DNA from: BQJU01 sp965229635
Lineage (GTDB): Bacteria > Bacteroidota > Bacteroidia > Chitinophagales > Saprospiraceae
NCBI GenBank assembly: GCA_965229635.1
Contig: OZ245894.1
Span: forward strand, 6,758,001-6,822,000
Length of the DNA: 64,000 nt
Reading direction: 5' to 3'
The position numbers and the translations under genes were made by a program. The notes under the pieces were generated by a model. It was not told where the DNA came from. It did not search any database and worked only from the letters and a program-made list of their open reading frames with translations. This document shows positions 1-9,336 of this stretch, one piece after another. The first letter of the stretch is position 1. The number at the start of each line of letters is the position of its first letter.

Positions 1-2273
1 CTGGTCGTCACTTCAAAGTCGCCACACATTTCTTTAAGTACTGCGTGTTGAGCATCTTGAAAGAAACTGGTCATCACACAGTTTGTAGCCAAGGTGAAGA
101 TCCCGGTGTCAAAATCGTAATCTGTTTCTCCGCCGCAATCGCCAATGGTGTATGGATCACAACCTGGAGGATATGGATTACACTCACTTACGTGAATACC
201 CAGGTCACTCACATCATCTTGTGGCAAGCCGATATAGCCAGCACTTGGATCAAAAGCATCAAAGCCATTCTTATCACCACCAGTGATGCCAAACGGACGA
301 ACCAAGGTGCTGTTTTGAGTAGAAACACCACCATTGCTGTAGGCAGAACCCGGATCAAAACCGATCTGGCCAATCACATCGGTGTATCCACCACTGTTCA
401 CCAGTGCCACTGCATCGTCACCGTTGTAGAAACTAGCTGCAGAAATGGCATCGGCTGCAGCCAAAAATTGTGGCATTGCAGAATTATCACATACTACGTA
501 AACGCTACCGGCCTCAATCGTTCCAGTTAAGGGAATGGTAGAACCAGCAGTGGTACTTCCATTGAAGTAAATTTCAATCTGGTAACCTTCAGCCCCCATA
601 TCCACATCTACCTCTGACGGGTTGTAGATTTCCAGACACTTATTGTTGCCGCTTCCTTCAATGTATTCTGAGAAGAACAATTCTGTACAAGGATCAGCAA
701 CCGAGCAAGGAGGTAGTGCCGGACCGGCATCTGGAGTACTGAAAAGACAAAGTGGTTCATCCGTAAAGCTGGCAGAAAGTGGCAATGCTAAGCCATCTGC
801 ATCGGAAGTTCCGGCGCGTGAATAGGTGAAATTTGGATTATATACTCCGGTGATTGTAAATGGACTTCCCGTCAAATCCGCTACTGGAACTACAATATCA
901 TTTCCAAAGGCCAAATCCCCTGAAATTACTAGATTACCAGTGGATGGAGCATTGGTGTATTCTACCACAATATCAAAAGCGAAGAAGTCGTCATTTGTAG
1001 CGGAGGTACCATTATTATTACACCCAAGAACATCAGTAATATACAGATTAGTAATCATACAAGCCGGTGCCTCGATACAGGTACTGACATGGCTACCGAG
1101 GTCGTCTGCATTGTTATTTGCATAACCGGTCCATTCATCAGCCGGATCAAAATCATCGCTACCATCCGGATCTCCTGAAGTGATATTCATATTCCGACGA
1201 ATGGTGTTATTGGCAGTTGATGCATCTCCAGAGCCCCATTCACCTCCGGCAGGATCCTCTCCGATCTTGCCAATCACATCAATGTTCTCACCATTTTTGG
1301 TCAAAGCAAAGGCATCATCACCATTGAAATTTACAGTGCCTGAGGTAGCATCGCTGGAAAACGCTGCACTTGCATTACAAACTACGTAAGTTCCACCAGA
1401 AATAATGCTACCGGAGAGATTATCCGTTGAAGTTGGCGATGCTGCTCCGTTGGAATACAGCGCAATACCGTAACCACCCGCTGCCAAATCTACCGTAGAC
1501 ATCGTAGGATTGTAAATCTCGACACATTTATTAAAGCTGCTGCCTTCAATGTACTCAGAGAAAAACAGTTCTGTACATCCTGGATCCATTGTCGAGCCAC
1601 AATCGAATTCACAGCCGGCAGGCAAGCCGTCAAAACCGTCCAGACTATTATCACCTTCCCAATAGATAGGGTCGATCAAAGCTGCGAAAATTTCTTCAGC
1701 AGTTTCTCCAGTAATTTCACAACTGTACACCGCATTGTCTACTTCCGGAGAGATTTCCAATGTCATTCCCGCCAGTGCAGCAGGCTCAGCAGAAGTATTA
1801 GAACTGGTCGCATCGGCCTCCCATGTGCCGTTCATTTGCATTCCTGCAACCAAACTTGGGGCAGCCTCTGTACCCTGAAAGGCAAAAAGTTGGTCCCCGC
1901 TGCCTGAAAGGGCAAAGCTTCCACTACTCGACATCGTTCCTGCTGAGGTCTCAGCAACAAAAAAGCCATCCGGATTGTAGTGAATTTCTGTTCCACAAGG
2001 ATAGTCACTCGTAAAAGTCAGGGTTTTAACCCCTTCGGTGTCCCGAAACCCTCCAGCTGCAAACCAGCCGTGGTCAGTAAAACTAATTTCCGTACCGCTG
2101 ACCACCTCTGTAAGTAATACAAAAGAGAATTCATCCGGATCATCGGACTGGTACCCTGTAAAGGCCAGATCCCCCGGCGACAAGGTTGTCGTCATCATTT
2201 GAGCTTGCACGTTCCAACCCATACAACAGATTAGCACGAGCAAGAATAAACATCTTTTTGTAAATGTCGTCAT
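1..2273 (-). CDS. Secreted lamin-tail-domain protein, 5' part only (runs off left edge)
   Basis: An open frame on the minus strand runs without a stop from an ATG at 2273 to the left edge, giving at least 757 residues. Residues 1-25 form a classical signal peptide (basic MTTFTKR, a hydrophobic core, then VQAQ). Residues of about 26-190 form an N-terminal domain of unknown type. Two copies of a lamin-tail-like domain follow, near residues 228-360 and 528-690. Each opens with LFFSEYIEGS followed by an NKC-EIYNP motif. A cysteine-containing linker of about 150 residues separates them. In Bacteroidota such proteins are exported and often end in a T9SS sorting domain; the C terminus lies outside the window, so this cannot be checked. 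The enzymatic role, if any, is unknown. All forward-strand open frames in this stretch are shadows of this gene. Confidence 0.85.
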   Translation of the reverse strand, partial: MTTFTKRCLFLLVLICCMGWNVQAQMMTTTLSPGDLAFTGYQSDDPDEFSFVLLTEVVSGTEISFTDHGWFAAGGFRDTEGVKTLTFTSDYPCGTEIHYNPDGFFVAETSAGTMSSSGSFALSGSGDQLFAFQGTEAAPSLVAGMQMNGTWEADATSSNTSAEPAALAGMTLEISPEVDNAVYSCEITGETAEEIFAALIDPIYWEGDNSLDGFDGLPAGCEFDCGSTMDPGCTELFFSEYIEGSSFNKCVEIYNPTMSTVDLAAGGYGIALYSNGAASPTSTDNLSGSIISGGTYVVCNASAAFSSDATSGTVNFNGDDAFALTKNGENIDVIGKIGEDPAGGEWGSGDASTANNTIRRNMNITSGDPDGSDDFDPADEWTGYANNNADDLGSHVSTCIEAPACMITNLYITDVLGCNNNGTSATNDDFFAFDIVVEYTNAPSTGNLVISGDLAFGNDIVVPVADLTGSPFTITGVYNPNFTYSRAGTSDADGLALPLSASFTDEPLCLFSTPDAGPALPPCSVADPCTELFFSEYIEGSGNNKCLEIYNPSEVDVDMGAEGYQIEIYFNGSTTAGSTIPLTGTIEAGSVYVVCDNSAMPQFLAAADAISAASFYNGDDAVALVNSGGYTDVIGQIGFDPGSAYSNGGVSTQNSTLVRPFGITGGDKNGFDAFDPSAGYIGLPQDDVSDLGIHVSECNPYPPGCDPYTIGDCGGETDYDFDTGIFTLATNCVMTSFFQDAQHAVLKEMCGDFEVTT

Positions 2274-2724
2274 TGCTAAAAATTTGATATTTAATGATTT
2301 TCAAATAGGCAAATTGCACAACCGGGCACCAATAGTGCTGCCGGAAATGTATTTGGTAGTAGAAAAGCTCAATCCGGGGGGATTAAAAACAGGACTTGTC
2401 TGGGGGATTGGATTAATTGTGATAGATCATAAAAGTACATAAAATTGCGCAATTGGCCTTAGCCCTGGCATTAATTTTTTATTAAATCAGTAATTACAGG
2501 ACAGGTTACTTATTTTTGTCGCGAATTTTTGCCTAAGGGGTCAGCGAAAAATAAGTTGTCTGTTTCAGGCGAGGTATTTTACCACCAGGCTAGGCACGAA
2601 AACCGAGAATAGCCACCACTATGCGAGGCTTTGAGTAACAACGGCTGGTGGTAAAAGAGCCGTATCAAATGGGTAAGTTATTCTTCGCTGAGCCCTTAGC
2701 AATCACCCACAAAATATTTTCACC
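2274..2724. other. Intergenic region between divergent genes, with nested inverted repeat
   Basis: This 451-base stretch separates the lamin-tail-domain gene (minus) from the hupE-like gene (plus), so both promoters should lie here. Its right half (2531-2700) is a nested imperfect inverted repeat, listed separately. I see no coding frame. Confidence 0.7.
2531..2700. repeat. Nested imperfect inverted repeat, about 170 bp
   Basis: The outer arms are 2531-2557 and 2675-2700. The left arm reads CTAAGGGGTCAGCGAA and the right arm, reverse complemented, reads CTAAGGGCTCAGCGAA; pairing continues with few mismatches for about 25 bases. A second pair of arms lies inside it: TTTTACCACCAG near 2577-2588 pairs with CTGGTGGTAAAA near 2644-2655. 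The element ends about 25 bases before the hupE-like start codon. Size and symmetry would fit a MITE-like or other small palindromic element, or a structured leader; no flanking target duplication was identified. Confidence 0.6.
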
Positions 2725-3321
2725 TTGAAATCGACCTTCAACGTCTACTTAGAGTTAGGATTTGACCATATTCTTGATCCGGGTGGCTATGACCATATAC
2801 TATTTGTCGTGGCGCTGTGTGCCATCTATCAGCTTTCGCAATGGAAACAGGTGGCTATTTTGGTCACTGCTTTCACCATTGGGCACTCCATCACACTGGC
2901 TATAGCAGCATTGAATATTTTCACCTTGCCTGCCGCGCTGATCGAATTTTTGGTACCGGTCACCATTTTCCTTACGGCCCTGTACAATGTGGTTTATTCC
3001 CAAAAGGACAATGATACTAAAATTCACGCCAATTATTTTTTGGCCCTGGGGTTTGGCCTCATCCACGGTATGGCCTTTTCCAATTTCTTTCGATCTTCCC
3101 TGTTTCCCGGTCAGGAAAGTGAGCTGGTCACCCAGCTCTTTGCCTTTAATATCGGTGTTGAACTAGGCCAGTTGATTATTGTAGCCGCCATACTGCTTGC
3201 ATCTTTTTTGGCGTTTAATGTGTTGAAAATAAAGCAGCGCGACTGGAACCTGTTTATCTCCGGTATGGCTGCCGGCCCGGCCTTAATCATGACGTTGGAG
3301 CGTATTGGAAACTTGTTTTAA
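2725..3321 (+). CDS. HupE/UreJ-like membrane protein
   Basis: This 198-residue polytopic membrane protein is of the HupE/UreJ type. Near its N terminus it carries the family's hallmark sequence, LGFDHILDPGGYDHILF, followed by about six hydrophobic segments. A second conserved stretch, GFGLIHGMAFS, lies near residue 110. Members of this family are proposed metal (nickel or cobalt) permeases or accessory proteins, but the Bacteroidota branch has no proven role, and no urease or hydrogenase genes are seen here. The frame opens with TTG at 2725. No ATG lies upstream of the family motif, so TTG is the best start. The DUF6702 gene follows after 9 bases and yidD after that, which suggests one transcript. 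Confidence 0.8.
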   Translation: MKSTFNVYLELGFDHILDPGGYDHILFVVALCAIYQLSQWKQVAILVTAFTIGHSITLAIAALNIFTLPAALIEFLVPVTIFLTALYNVVYSQKDNDTKIHANYFLALGFGLIHGMAFSNFFRSSLFPGQESELVTQLFAFNIGVELGQLIIVAAILLASFLAFNVLKIKQRDWNLFISGMAAGPALIMTLERIGNLF

Positions 3322-3330
3322 TTAAATAAT

Positions 3331-3840
3331 ATGCAATTGTTGATCTCTTGTCTGGCTTTTTTGCTATCTATTACGGCTGCTCATTCGGAGTTGCATGAGT
3401 TTCACGTGAGCAAATGTATGGTCGAATACAACGAGGCTGAGCAGGCACTACAAATCAGCTTACATGTCTTCATCGATGACTTTGAGGAGGCATTACGCCG
3501 CCAGGGCAAGGACAAATTGTTTATCTGTACCAAAAAGGAAGTTGCCGAAGCCTCAACTTATATTGCCGAATACCTGGCACAGCACTTTCGGCTAACGGTA
3601 GATGGCAAACCTGTCTCCTTCGAATTTTTAGGAAAAGAAATCTCCAATGATCTGGCGGGAATGTGGTGCTACCTGGAAATTACCGGTGTCAAAAAGATGG
3701 CCACCCTCGGTATCGAAAATGACATCCTGCTCGAAGTCTTCGACGATCAGAAAAACCTGGTCAACATTATCGGTCCGGGACGAACGCAGGGAGCCGTACT
3801 ACTACAACGAGGCGCCAGTTCAGAACTTATCGAATTTTAA
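3331..3840 (+). CDS. DUF6702 family secreted protein
   Basis: This 169-residue protein has a short signal peptide (MQLLISCLAFLLSITAAHS) followed by HEFHVSKCMVEYN. That opening, with the later LHVFIDDFEEAL segment, matches the DUF6702 family as I know it. Such proteins are small periplasmic beta-rich proteins of unknown function and often sit beside HupE-like membrane proteins or peptidases in Bacteroidota. Here the gene lies 9 bases after the hupE-like gene and 9 bases before yidD, so the three are probably co-transcribed. The functional link with HupE is inferred from position only. Confidence 0.75.
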   Translation: MQLLISCLAFLLSITAAHSELHEFHVSKCMVEYNEAEQALQISLHVFIDDFEEALRRQGKDKLFICTKKEVAEASTYIAEYLAQHFRLTVDGKPVSFEFLGKEISNDLAGMWCYLEITGVKKMATLGIENDILLEVFDDQKNLVNIIGPGRTQGAVLLQRGASSELIEF

Positions 3841-3849
3841 GCTATTGTC

Positions 3850-4092
3850 ATGAACCGCATTCTAAAAACGATCTTCATTCTTCCCATTCGGTTTTACCAA
3901 TATGCTATTTCGCCCATGCTGGGTCCAAAGTGCCGCTACCAGCCTACCTGCTCCCATTATATGGTGGAAGCCATTCAGGAATGGGGCATCCTCAAAGGCA
4001 CCTGGATGGGCCTCAAGCGTATTGGTCGGTGTCATCCATGGAGCAAAACCCACGGTTACGACCCGGTGCCCAAAAAACCGGAAAAGAAGTAA
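3850..4092 (+). CDS. yidD: Membrane protein insertion efficiency factor YidD
   Basis: This 80-residue protein has the diagnostic YidD sequence: LPIRFYQYAISPMLGPKCRY, then QPTCSHYM-EAI, G-LKG-W-G-KRI-RCHPW and a final GYDPVP. YidD is a small membrane-associated protein that helps YidC-dependent insertion of inner-membrane proteins. Its length is typical. It is usually found with rpmH, rnpA and yidC; here it is instead the third gene after hupE-like and DUF6702, with 9-base spacing, as happens in some Bacteroidota. Confidence 0.93.
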   Translation: MNRILKTIFILPIRFYQYAISPMLGPKCRYQPTCSHYMVEAIQEWGILKGTWMGLKRIGRCHPWSKTHGYDPVPKKPEKK

Positions 4093-4228
4093 ATACCTTT
4101 TGTTCACAGTTTTTCCTAATTATCAAGCGAACGTCAAATTTCCCGCCACTACCCTAGTTGCCTGCCGAAAAATTCCTGAGTCTGTCCCTCAATTGCTAAT
4201 TTCGGCCCATCAATAAAATGTAACCCAA

Positions 4229-5200
4229 ATGCAAAGAAGACCCCGTCGCAACCGCAGCAATGCCGCCATCCGCAATATGGTGCAGGAAACTCATCTCACT
4301 GTGGATCATCTGGTGCAGCCCATTTTTCTGATTGAAGGAGAAAAGATTCGCCAGGAAATCACTTCCCTGCCCGGCACCTTCCGGCTTTCCCTCGATGAAG
4401 TGTTGAAAGAAATTGAGGAATGTATGAATTTGGGACTGGATAAATTCATAATGTTTCCTGCGGTACCCGAGGCCAATAAAGACAAGACCGCCACCTACAG
4501 CTACCATCCCGATAATTTTTACCTCAAGGCCGCTCTGGAGATCAAAGCTCGTTTTCCGGAATGTTGCCTGATCAGTGACGTGGCGATGGACCCATACAGC
4601 TCTGACGGCCACGACGGACTGGTCAACGATGGCCGTATTCTCAACGATGAGACGCTGCCTATCCTGGCCAAAATGGGTGTAGCCCAGGCCGAAGCGGGTT
4701 TTGACATCCTCGGCCCTTCCGATATGATGGATGGCCGCGTGGGTTACCTGCGCCAGGCCCTGGACGAAGCGGGATTCGTCAATACCGGCATTATGTCGTA
4801 CACCGCCAAATACGCCAGTGCTTTCTACGGCCCCTTCCGCGATGCGCTGGATTCTGCTCCCAAGGCCGGTGATAAAAAAACCTATCAAATGAACCCCGCC
4901 AACCAGCGCGAAGCGCTGATTGAAGCAGAGCTTGATACAGAAGAAGGGGCAGACTTTCTCATGGTCAAACCGGCCTTGAATTACCTGGATGTCATTTCCG
5001 TATTAAAAAACAACTTTGAATTGCCCATCGCTGCCTACCATGTCAGTGGAGAATGCGCCATGCTGTTGGCTGCTTGTCGCAATGGATGGCTCAATTACGA
5101 ACAAGCCATGCCAGAAACGCTGCTCAGTATTCACCGCGCCGGTGCAGATGTGATCATCACCTACTTTGCCAAAGACTTCGCCAGACGTAACCACCCCTAA
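4229..5200 (+). CDS. hemB: Porphobilinogen synthase (delta-aminolevulinate dehydratase)
   Basis: HemB condenses two molecules of 5-aminolevulinate to porphobilinogen in heme synthesis. The 323-residue length is normal. The two Schiff-base lysines are visible: K194 in SYTAKYASAFYGPF and K247 in MVKPALNYLD. The metal-site segment reads DVAMDPYSSDGHDG (residues 117-130). The three zinc-binding cysteines of the E. coli type are replaced by A119, D121 and D129, which by family knowledge points to a magnesium-dependent rather than zinc-dependent enzyme. hemC and hemD lie about 28 kb away in this window, so heme genes are dispersed. It ends 101 bases before a long hairpin (5301-5407). Confidence 0.96.
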   Translation: MQRRPRRNRSNAAIRNMVQETHLTVDHLVQPIFLIEGEKIRQEITSLPGTFRLSLDEVLKEIEECMNLGLDKFIMFPAVPEANKDKTATYSYHPDNFYLKAALEIKARFPECCLISDVAMDPYSSDGHDGLVNDGRILNDETLPILAKMGVAQAEAGFDILGPSDMMDGRVGYLRQALDEAGFVNTGIMSYTAKYASAFYGPFRDALDSAPKAGDKKTYQMNPANQREALIEAELDTEEGADFLMVKPALNYLDVISVLKNNFELPIAAYHVSGECAMLLAACRNGWLNYEQAMPETLLSIHRAGADVIITYFAKDFARRNHP

Positions 5201-5300
5201 CCGGTTGAGTGAAATTCATTTCACCCACTTGGCAACAAGTGTAAAAAAAGAGACTAGCGTTAGCAATAACCATATAGAATTTGCCTGTACGGCGATATTT

Positions 5301-5407
5301 AATTGGAACCACAAAAGAGACAAAAGAAAACAAAAGTTTAATTAGAAAAATCCGGATGGATTTTTCTAATTTCTATTGTGATCTTTGTTCCTTTTGTGGT
5401 TCAAATT
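5301..5407. terminator. Long nested hairpin between convergent hemB and permease genes
   Basis: The outer arms 5301-5317 and 5391-5407 pair at 16 of 17 positions (AATTGGAACCACAAAAG against its complement). An inner perfect 14-bp stem, AATTAGAAAAATCC at 5340-5353 with its complement at 5358-5371, closes on a GGAT loop. The element lies between convergent genes and could terminate both; its length exceeds what a simple terminator needs. Confidence 0.6.
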
Positions 5408-5424
5408 ATTAGGTGGTTACGAGC

Positions 5425-7890
5425 CTACTCCGTCCTGATACTCTTCACTGGATCACTCAGCGCAGCCTTAATACTCTGAAAGCTAACGGTAAAAAAGGCA
5501 ATCAGCACCGCTACAATTCCCGCCAGTGCAAAAATCCACCAGTGCAGGTCGATGCGATTGGCAAAGCTATTGAGCCAGTTGTTCATGGCATACCAGGAAA
5601 GCGGGATGGCCAGAATAATGGCCAGTATGACCAGCCGTAGGAAGTCTTTGGACAACAGGGTCACAATATTACCGGTACTGGCCCCCAATACTTTGCGGAT
5701 GCCGATCTCCTTGGTGCGCTGCGTGATGGTAAAGCCGGAAAGACCAAACAATCCCAAACACCCAACGATGATGGCCAGAATTGCAAAAATGGTGGTTAAT
5801 GTTCCAAAGCGACGCTCATTTTCGTATTGTCGATTGAAATAGTCGTCAAGGAAAAAGTGCTCAAAGGGGTTGCCCGGAAAAGCTGTGCTCCAAGATTGTT
5901 CAACGTGCGCAATGGTTTTAGACAAATTATTGGTTTTCACCCGCATGGAATAGAACTCACCGGAATACGGGGAGCAAAAAAATGCAGAAGGCTCCAATGC
6001 CTTTTTCAGGGAAACCTGGTGGTAATCATTAACTACCCCCGCTACAATGGGATTCCATTGCCAACCCGGTGCAGTGAGGGTTTGCCCAATAGCATCCTCT
6101 GGCATCTCAAACCCCAGCAGCCGTGAGGCGGATTCGGTAAGAATGATCGAGGTATCCTGGTCACTTGGAAAATCCGGCGAAAAGCCACGCCCAGCCAACA
6201 ATTCCATCTGGAATACTTCCAGAAAATCGTAGTCCATGCTATTGATCCGGATGCTGACCATCTCATTATCTGGTGCCCCAAATCTTTTGAGTCCCCCCTT
6301 ATATTCTCTTTGTTTACCCGGCACCGTGAGGGAGGCAGAAACGGCTTCGATATCACTATCCTGTAGCAATTCGGCCCGAAATACATCGATAGCTGAATTA
6401 TATGCGTTACGGTCTCTTTCGGAAATACCGGGGCGCTCCACCACCAATACCTGGTCGATATTCATGCCCATATCACCGTTGAGCATATATTTCAGTTGGT
6501 TGTAGATTACAAACGTCGCCACGATCAACACAACGGAGGCCATAAATTGGGTAACTACCAATCCTTTGCGGAGCAAAACGCCACTGCTTGTATGCTTCAA
6601 CTGCCCTTTCAACACAGCAATGGGCCGGAAAGAGGACAAAACCATGGCCGGGTAAAAACCGGAAAGCAGTGTCCCCACTACCCAAATCCCCAGTAGCATC
6701 AGCAGAAACCAGGGCGCAAAAAGTGAAGCCATATTCAATTGTAACCCTGATACCTGATTGAACCAGGGCAACACCAGCAATGTCAAGCCAACCGCCAGCA
6801 CCAGCGAAAGCAGATTCACAATAGCCGATTCTACCAAAAACTGGCTGATCAATTGCCCCTTTTGAGCGCCAACTACCTTGCGGACGCCCACTTCCCTACC
6901 CCGCTCAACGGCACGCGCCGTAGAGAGGTTGACATAATTGATCCAGGCGATAAGAATGACAAAGATGCCGATCAGGGTCATGAAGAAAACGATGCGTTCG
7001 TCCCCGTTGGCTTCCGGTTCTTCGGCCAGATCGGAAGTCAAATGAATGGACTGTAACGGCTGTAGAGCCATCACGTCCTTCCGATTCAACTCAGCCAACT
7101 CCGGATTGTATTTCTCCACCAATGCCGGCAATGCAGCCTCTATCGATTTTGGATTGGCCCCTTCTCGCAGTTTTACGAAAGTATACATATCCTTGCGTTG
7201 CCAGCTGCGGTCATAACGCTGTGGAGCCTGTTCGTATCGGCCAAATAAGGTTCGGTAAGAAAATAACACATCAAATTTCAGATGCGTATTGTGTGGCAAA
7301 TCTTTAAAAACGCCGGTCACTTCTACCAGCTCGTTATTAAAATCATCATCCTGCATCAGTAACGACTTCCCCATGGGATCGGCCTCTCCAAAATACTTTT
7401 GAGCGTATTCTTCGGAAATAACAGCTTTCAGCGGCTCCGCTAATGCCGTCACCGGATCACCCTTCACCATTTCGTAGCCCATCAAAGGCAGGAACGATGA
7501 ATCGGCGTACATGAAACGGCGGTGTTTAAAGGCAATGGGTTCTGGACTGGCCTCCTTATTGGTGATGATCACATTGTTTTTGTAGCCCATATTGTAAAGA
7601 CGAGCGTAGGCCTCTACTTCCGGCAACTCTTCCAGCATAGCCGGCCCCACTCCTGGATAATTTTCTGCGCTGGCCATCTGTAATTCATTGTTGAGGTAGT
7701 GCTCCAGTGTTACCCGGTACAGTTGATCGGCATTGGGAATAAATGCCTCATAACTACGCTCAAACCGGACGTATTGTGCAATCAATAAAAAGACCATCAT
7801 ACCGACGGCAAGGCCCAGTACATTCAAAGCGGTGTAACCTTTGTGTTTGAATAGATTTCGGAAAGCAATACGGAGGTAATTCCTGATCAT
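5425..7890 (-). CDS. FtsX/MacB-type ABC transporter permease
   Basis: This 821-residue membrane protein has the arrangement common in Bacteroidota. The N terminus is MIRNYLRIAFRNLFKHKGYT followed by a first transmembrane helix. A large periplasmic MacB_PCD-like domain spans about 50-280, and FtsX-type membrane helices lie at about 285-430. The second half has another periplasmic domain (about 480-690) and a C-terminal FtsX block (about 690-815) containing RTKEIGIRKVLGAS. The duplicated core with eight or so helices indicates a permease of the MacB/LolCE superfamily, which works with a separate ATPase in efflux or lipoprotein-type transport. No ATPase is adjacent, which is usual for these orphan paralogues. 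The substrate cannot be told from sequence. Confidence 0.85.
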   Translation of the reverse strand: MIRNYLRIAFRNLFKHKGYTALNVLGLAVGMMVFLLIAQYVRFERSYEAFIPNADQLYRVTLEHYLNNELQMASAENYPGVGPAMLEELPEVEAYARLYNMGYKNNVIITNKEASPEPIAFKHRRFMYADSSFLPLMGYEMVKGDPVTALAEPLKAVISEEYAQKYFGEADPMGKSLLMQDDDFNNELVEVTGVFKDLPHNTHLKFDVLFSYRTLFGRYEQAPQRYDRSWQRKDMYTFVKLREGANPKSIEAALPALVEKYNPELAELNRKDVMALQPLQSIHLTSDLAEEPEANGDERIVFFMTLIGIFVILIAWINYVNLSTARAVERGREVGVRKVVGAQKGQLISQFLVESAIVNLLSLVLAVGLTLLVLPWFNQVSGLQLNMASLFAPWFLLMLLGIWVVGTLLSGFYPAMVLSSFRPIAVLKGQLKHTSSGVLLRKGLVVTQFMASVVLIVATFVIYNQLKYMLNGDMGMNIDQVLVVERPGISERDRNAYNSAIDVFRAELLQDSDIEAVSASLTVPGKQREYKGGLKRFGAPDNEMVSIRINSMDYDFLEVFQMELLAGRGFSPDFPSDQDTSIILTESASRLLGFEMPEDAIGQTLTAPGWQWNPIVAGVVNDYHQVSLKKALEPSAFFCSPYSGEFYSMRVKTNNLSKTIAHVEQSWSTAFPGNPFEHFFLDDYFNRQYENERRFGTLTTIFAILAIIVGCLGLFGLSGFTITQRTKEIGIRKVLGASTGNIVTLLSKDFLRLVILAIILAIPLSWYAMNNWLNSFANRIDLHWWIFALAGIVAVLIAFFTVSFQSIKAALSDPVKSIRTE

Positions 7891-8043
7891 GGCCGGGTGC
7901 TTTTAGGTTTTCAGTGAGTACTCCCTTGGAAAGAGTACTTCTTTACAAAAATGTTGCATCAACACCCTAAGATGCAGAGAATCAGCTCAAAATCAGGGGC
8001 AATTTTTGCTAAAACCATATTTATAACTCAAAATTTGGTCTAC

Positions 8044-8073
8044 AAAAAAAGCCGGAGTGCAGTGCACTCCGGC
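8044..8073 (-). terminator. Rho-independent terminator of the ECF sigma factor gene
   Basis: A perfect 10-bp stem, GCCGGAGTGC at 8051-8060 with its complement at 8064-8073, closes on a 3-base loop. On the minus strand it is followed by seven T (8044-8050). It lies about 54 bases after the sigma factor stop codon. Confidence 0.85.
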
Positions 8074-8126
8074 CATATTTTAACCATAGGAATTATTAGC
8101 ATTCTGGGGCTATGCAAGTCGGTTGG

Positions 8127-8708
8127 CTACTGTAGCACAACGTCTCTTTCCTCAACCATCTTACGGATGTTGATGAGGGCATAGCGCATACGGCCCAAAG
8201 CCGTGTTGATGCTGACGCGGGTGAGCTTCGCGATTTCCTTAAAGCTCATATCAGCGTAGTGGCGCAGGATCACGACCTCGCGCTGCTCAGGAGGCAACAT
8301 GTCGACCAGCTTCCGCACTTTGTCGTGCGTCTGGCTGCGAATGATGCGCTGCTCGGCGTTATCATCGGATACCTGCAATACGTCGAAGATATCGAAAGTT
8401 TCCGTTGGGGAAACCTGCGGACGACGCTTGGTGCGGCGGAAATAATCCACACACATATTATAGGAGATACGCAAGGCCCACTGGACGAATTTGCCTTCGT
8501 GGTTGTATTTACCTTTGCGCAAGGTGTCGATAATCTTGATAAATACTTCTTGGAAAATGTCCTCGGCCAGGCTTTGGTCCTTGACAAACAAATAAATAGA
8601 AGTGTAGATTTTTTGTTGATGGCGGCCTAAGAGCTCCTCAAAGGCGCGTTCGTCTCCATCCAAATAGCGTGCGATCAACTGCTGATCATTAAGCGGCGTA
8701 ACTTGCAT
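8127..8708 (-). CDS. ECF-family RNA polymerase sigma factor
   Basis: This 193-residue sigma-70 factor is of the extracytoplasmic-function type. Region 2 spans about residues 22-92 and contains DIFQEVFIKI and WALRISYNMCVDYFRR. Region 4 spans about 130-185 and contains LPPEQREVVILRHYADMSF and a helix-turn-helix (EIAKLTRVSINTALGRMRYAL). No membrane segment or anti-sigma gene is seen next to it, so its signal is unknown. The next gene on the same strand is the permease at 5425, but a strong terminator at 8044-8073 separates them. The regulon cannot be predicted from the window. Confidence 0.92.
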   Translation of the reverse strand: MQVTPLNDQQLIARYLDGDERAFEELLGRHQQKIYTSIYLFVKDQSLAEDIFQEVFIKIIDTLRKGKYNHEGKFVQWALRISYNMCVDYFRRTKRRPQVSPTETFDIFDVLQVSDDNAEQRIIRSQTHDKVRKLVDMLPPEQREVVILRHYADMSFKEIAKLTRVSINTALGRMRYALINIRKMVEERDVVLQ

Positions 8709-9234
8709 AACTAAATAACCTTTTGTTAGTAATGGGATTGATTGAAATTATTTAGTGTAAAAGTTACTGATCTATAGTTAACCGTTTTGATTAGAAAATT
8801 AAGAAGAGGACACTTTATTGTCCGTTTGATGAGTCAAATATAAACGCATCTTTTCAAAAGCGCCAGTTTTGATAGGTTTTTTTTTCAAATATTAACAAAA
8901 GATTAACTGCTCATGCAAAATAAATCACAAAAAACCCTGGTATTTTTTATTTAAATCCAACTATTTTTCCCGGAATTTCAGAATTTTTTATTAAAAAAAA
9001 GGCATTTTGCCAAATTTTTCTCCAGAAGTCGACTTCGACATTAATCTGTTGATTTTATTGAAAAAAAAATTCCTCCTTTGCGAACATTCCAGCCCAGTAG
9101 AACATCTGCCTCCCCATTTCCTGTTCGCTTTCTTTTTTCTGCCAAAGAGATTTTATAATTATTCCGGAAAACCCTAAGTTTGATTTTTTGTTCTCAAAGA
9201 CGGCAGGTATTTATTTTATCGGTTTAAAGGTTAA
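8709..9234. other. AT-rich intergenic region upstream of the sigma factor
   Basis: About 526 bases between the sigma factor start and the insertion sequence. The stretch is strongly AT-rich with many A and T runs and presumably holds the sigma factor promoter. I see no coding frame, no strong hairpin and no RNA gene. Confidence 0.6.
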
Positions 9235-9239
9235 GGGTT

Positions 9240-9267
9240 TGCCGTCCGACATTAAGATTTAACGAAT
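9240..9267 (+). repeat. Left terminal inverted repeat of the insertion sequence
   Basis: 28 bases starting TGCCGTCCGAC, perfect complement of 10568-10595. Outside it lies the target duplication GGGTT. Confidence 0.92.
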
Positions 9268-9336
9268 CTTAGCGACGAAAAGATTTGAAAAAACGTTCAT
9301 TGACATATTGGTTAGATTACTCAAATAAAAAGGATC

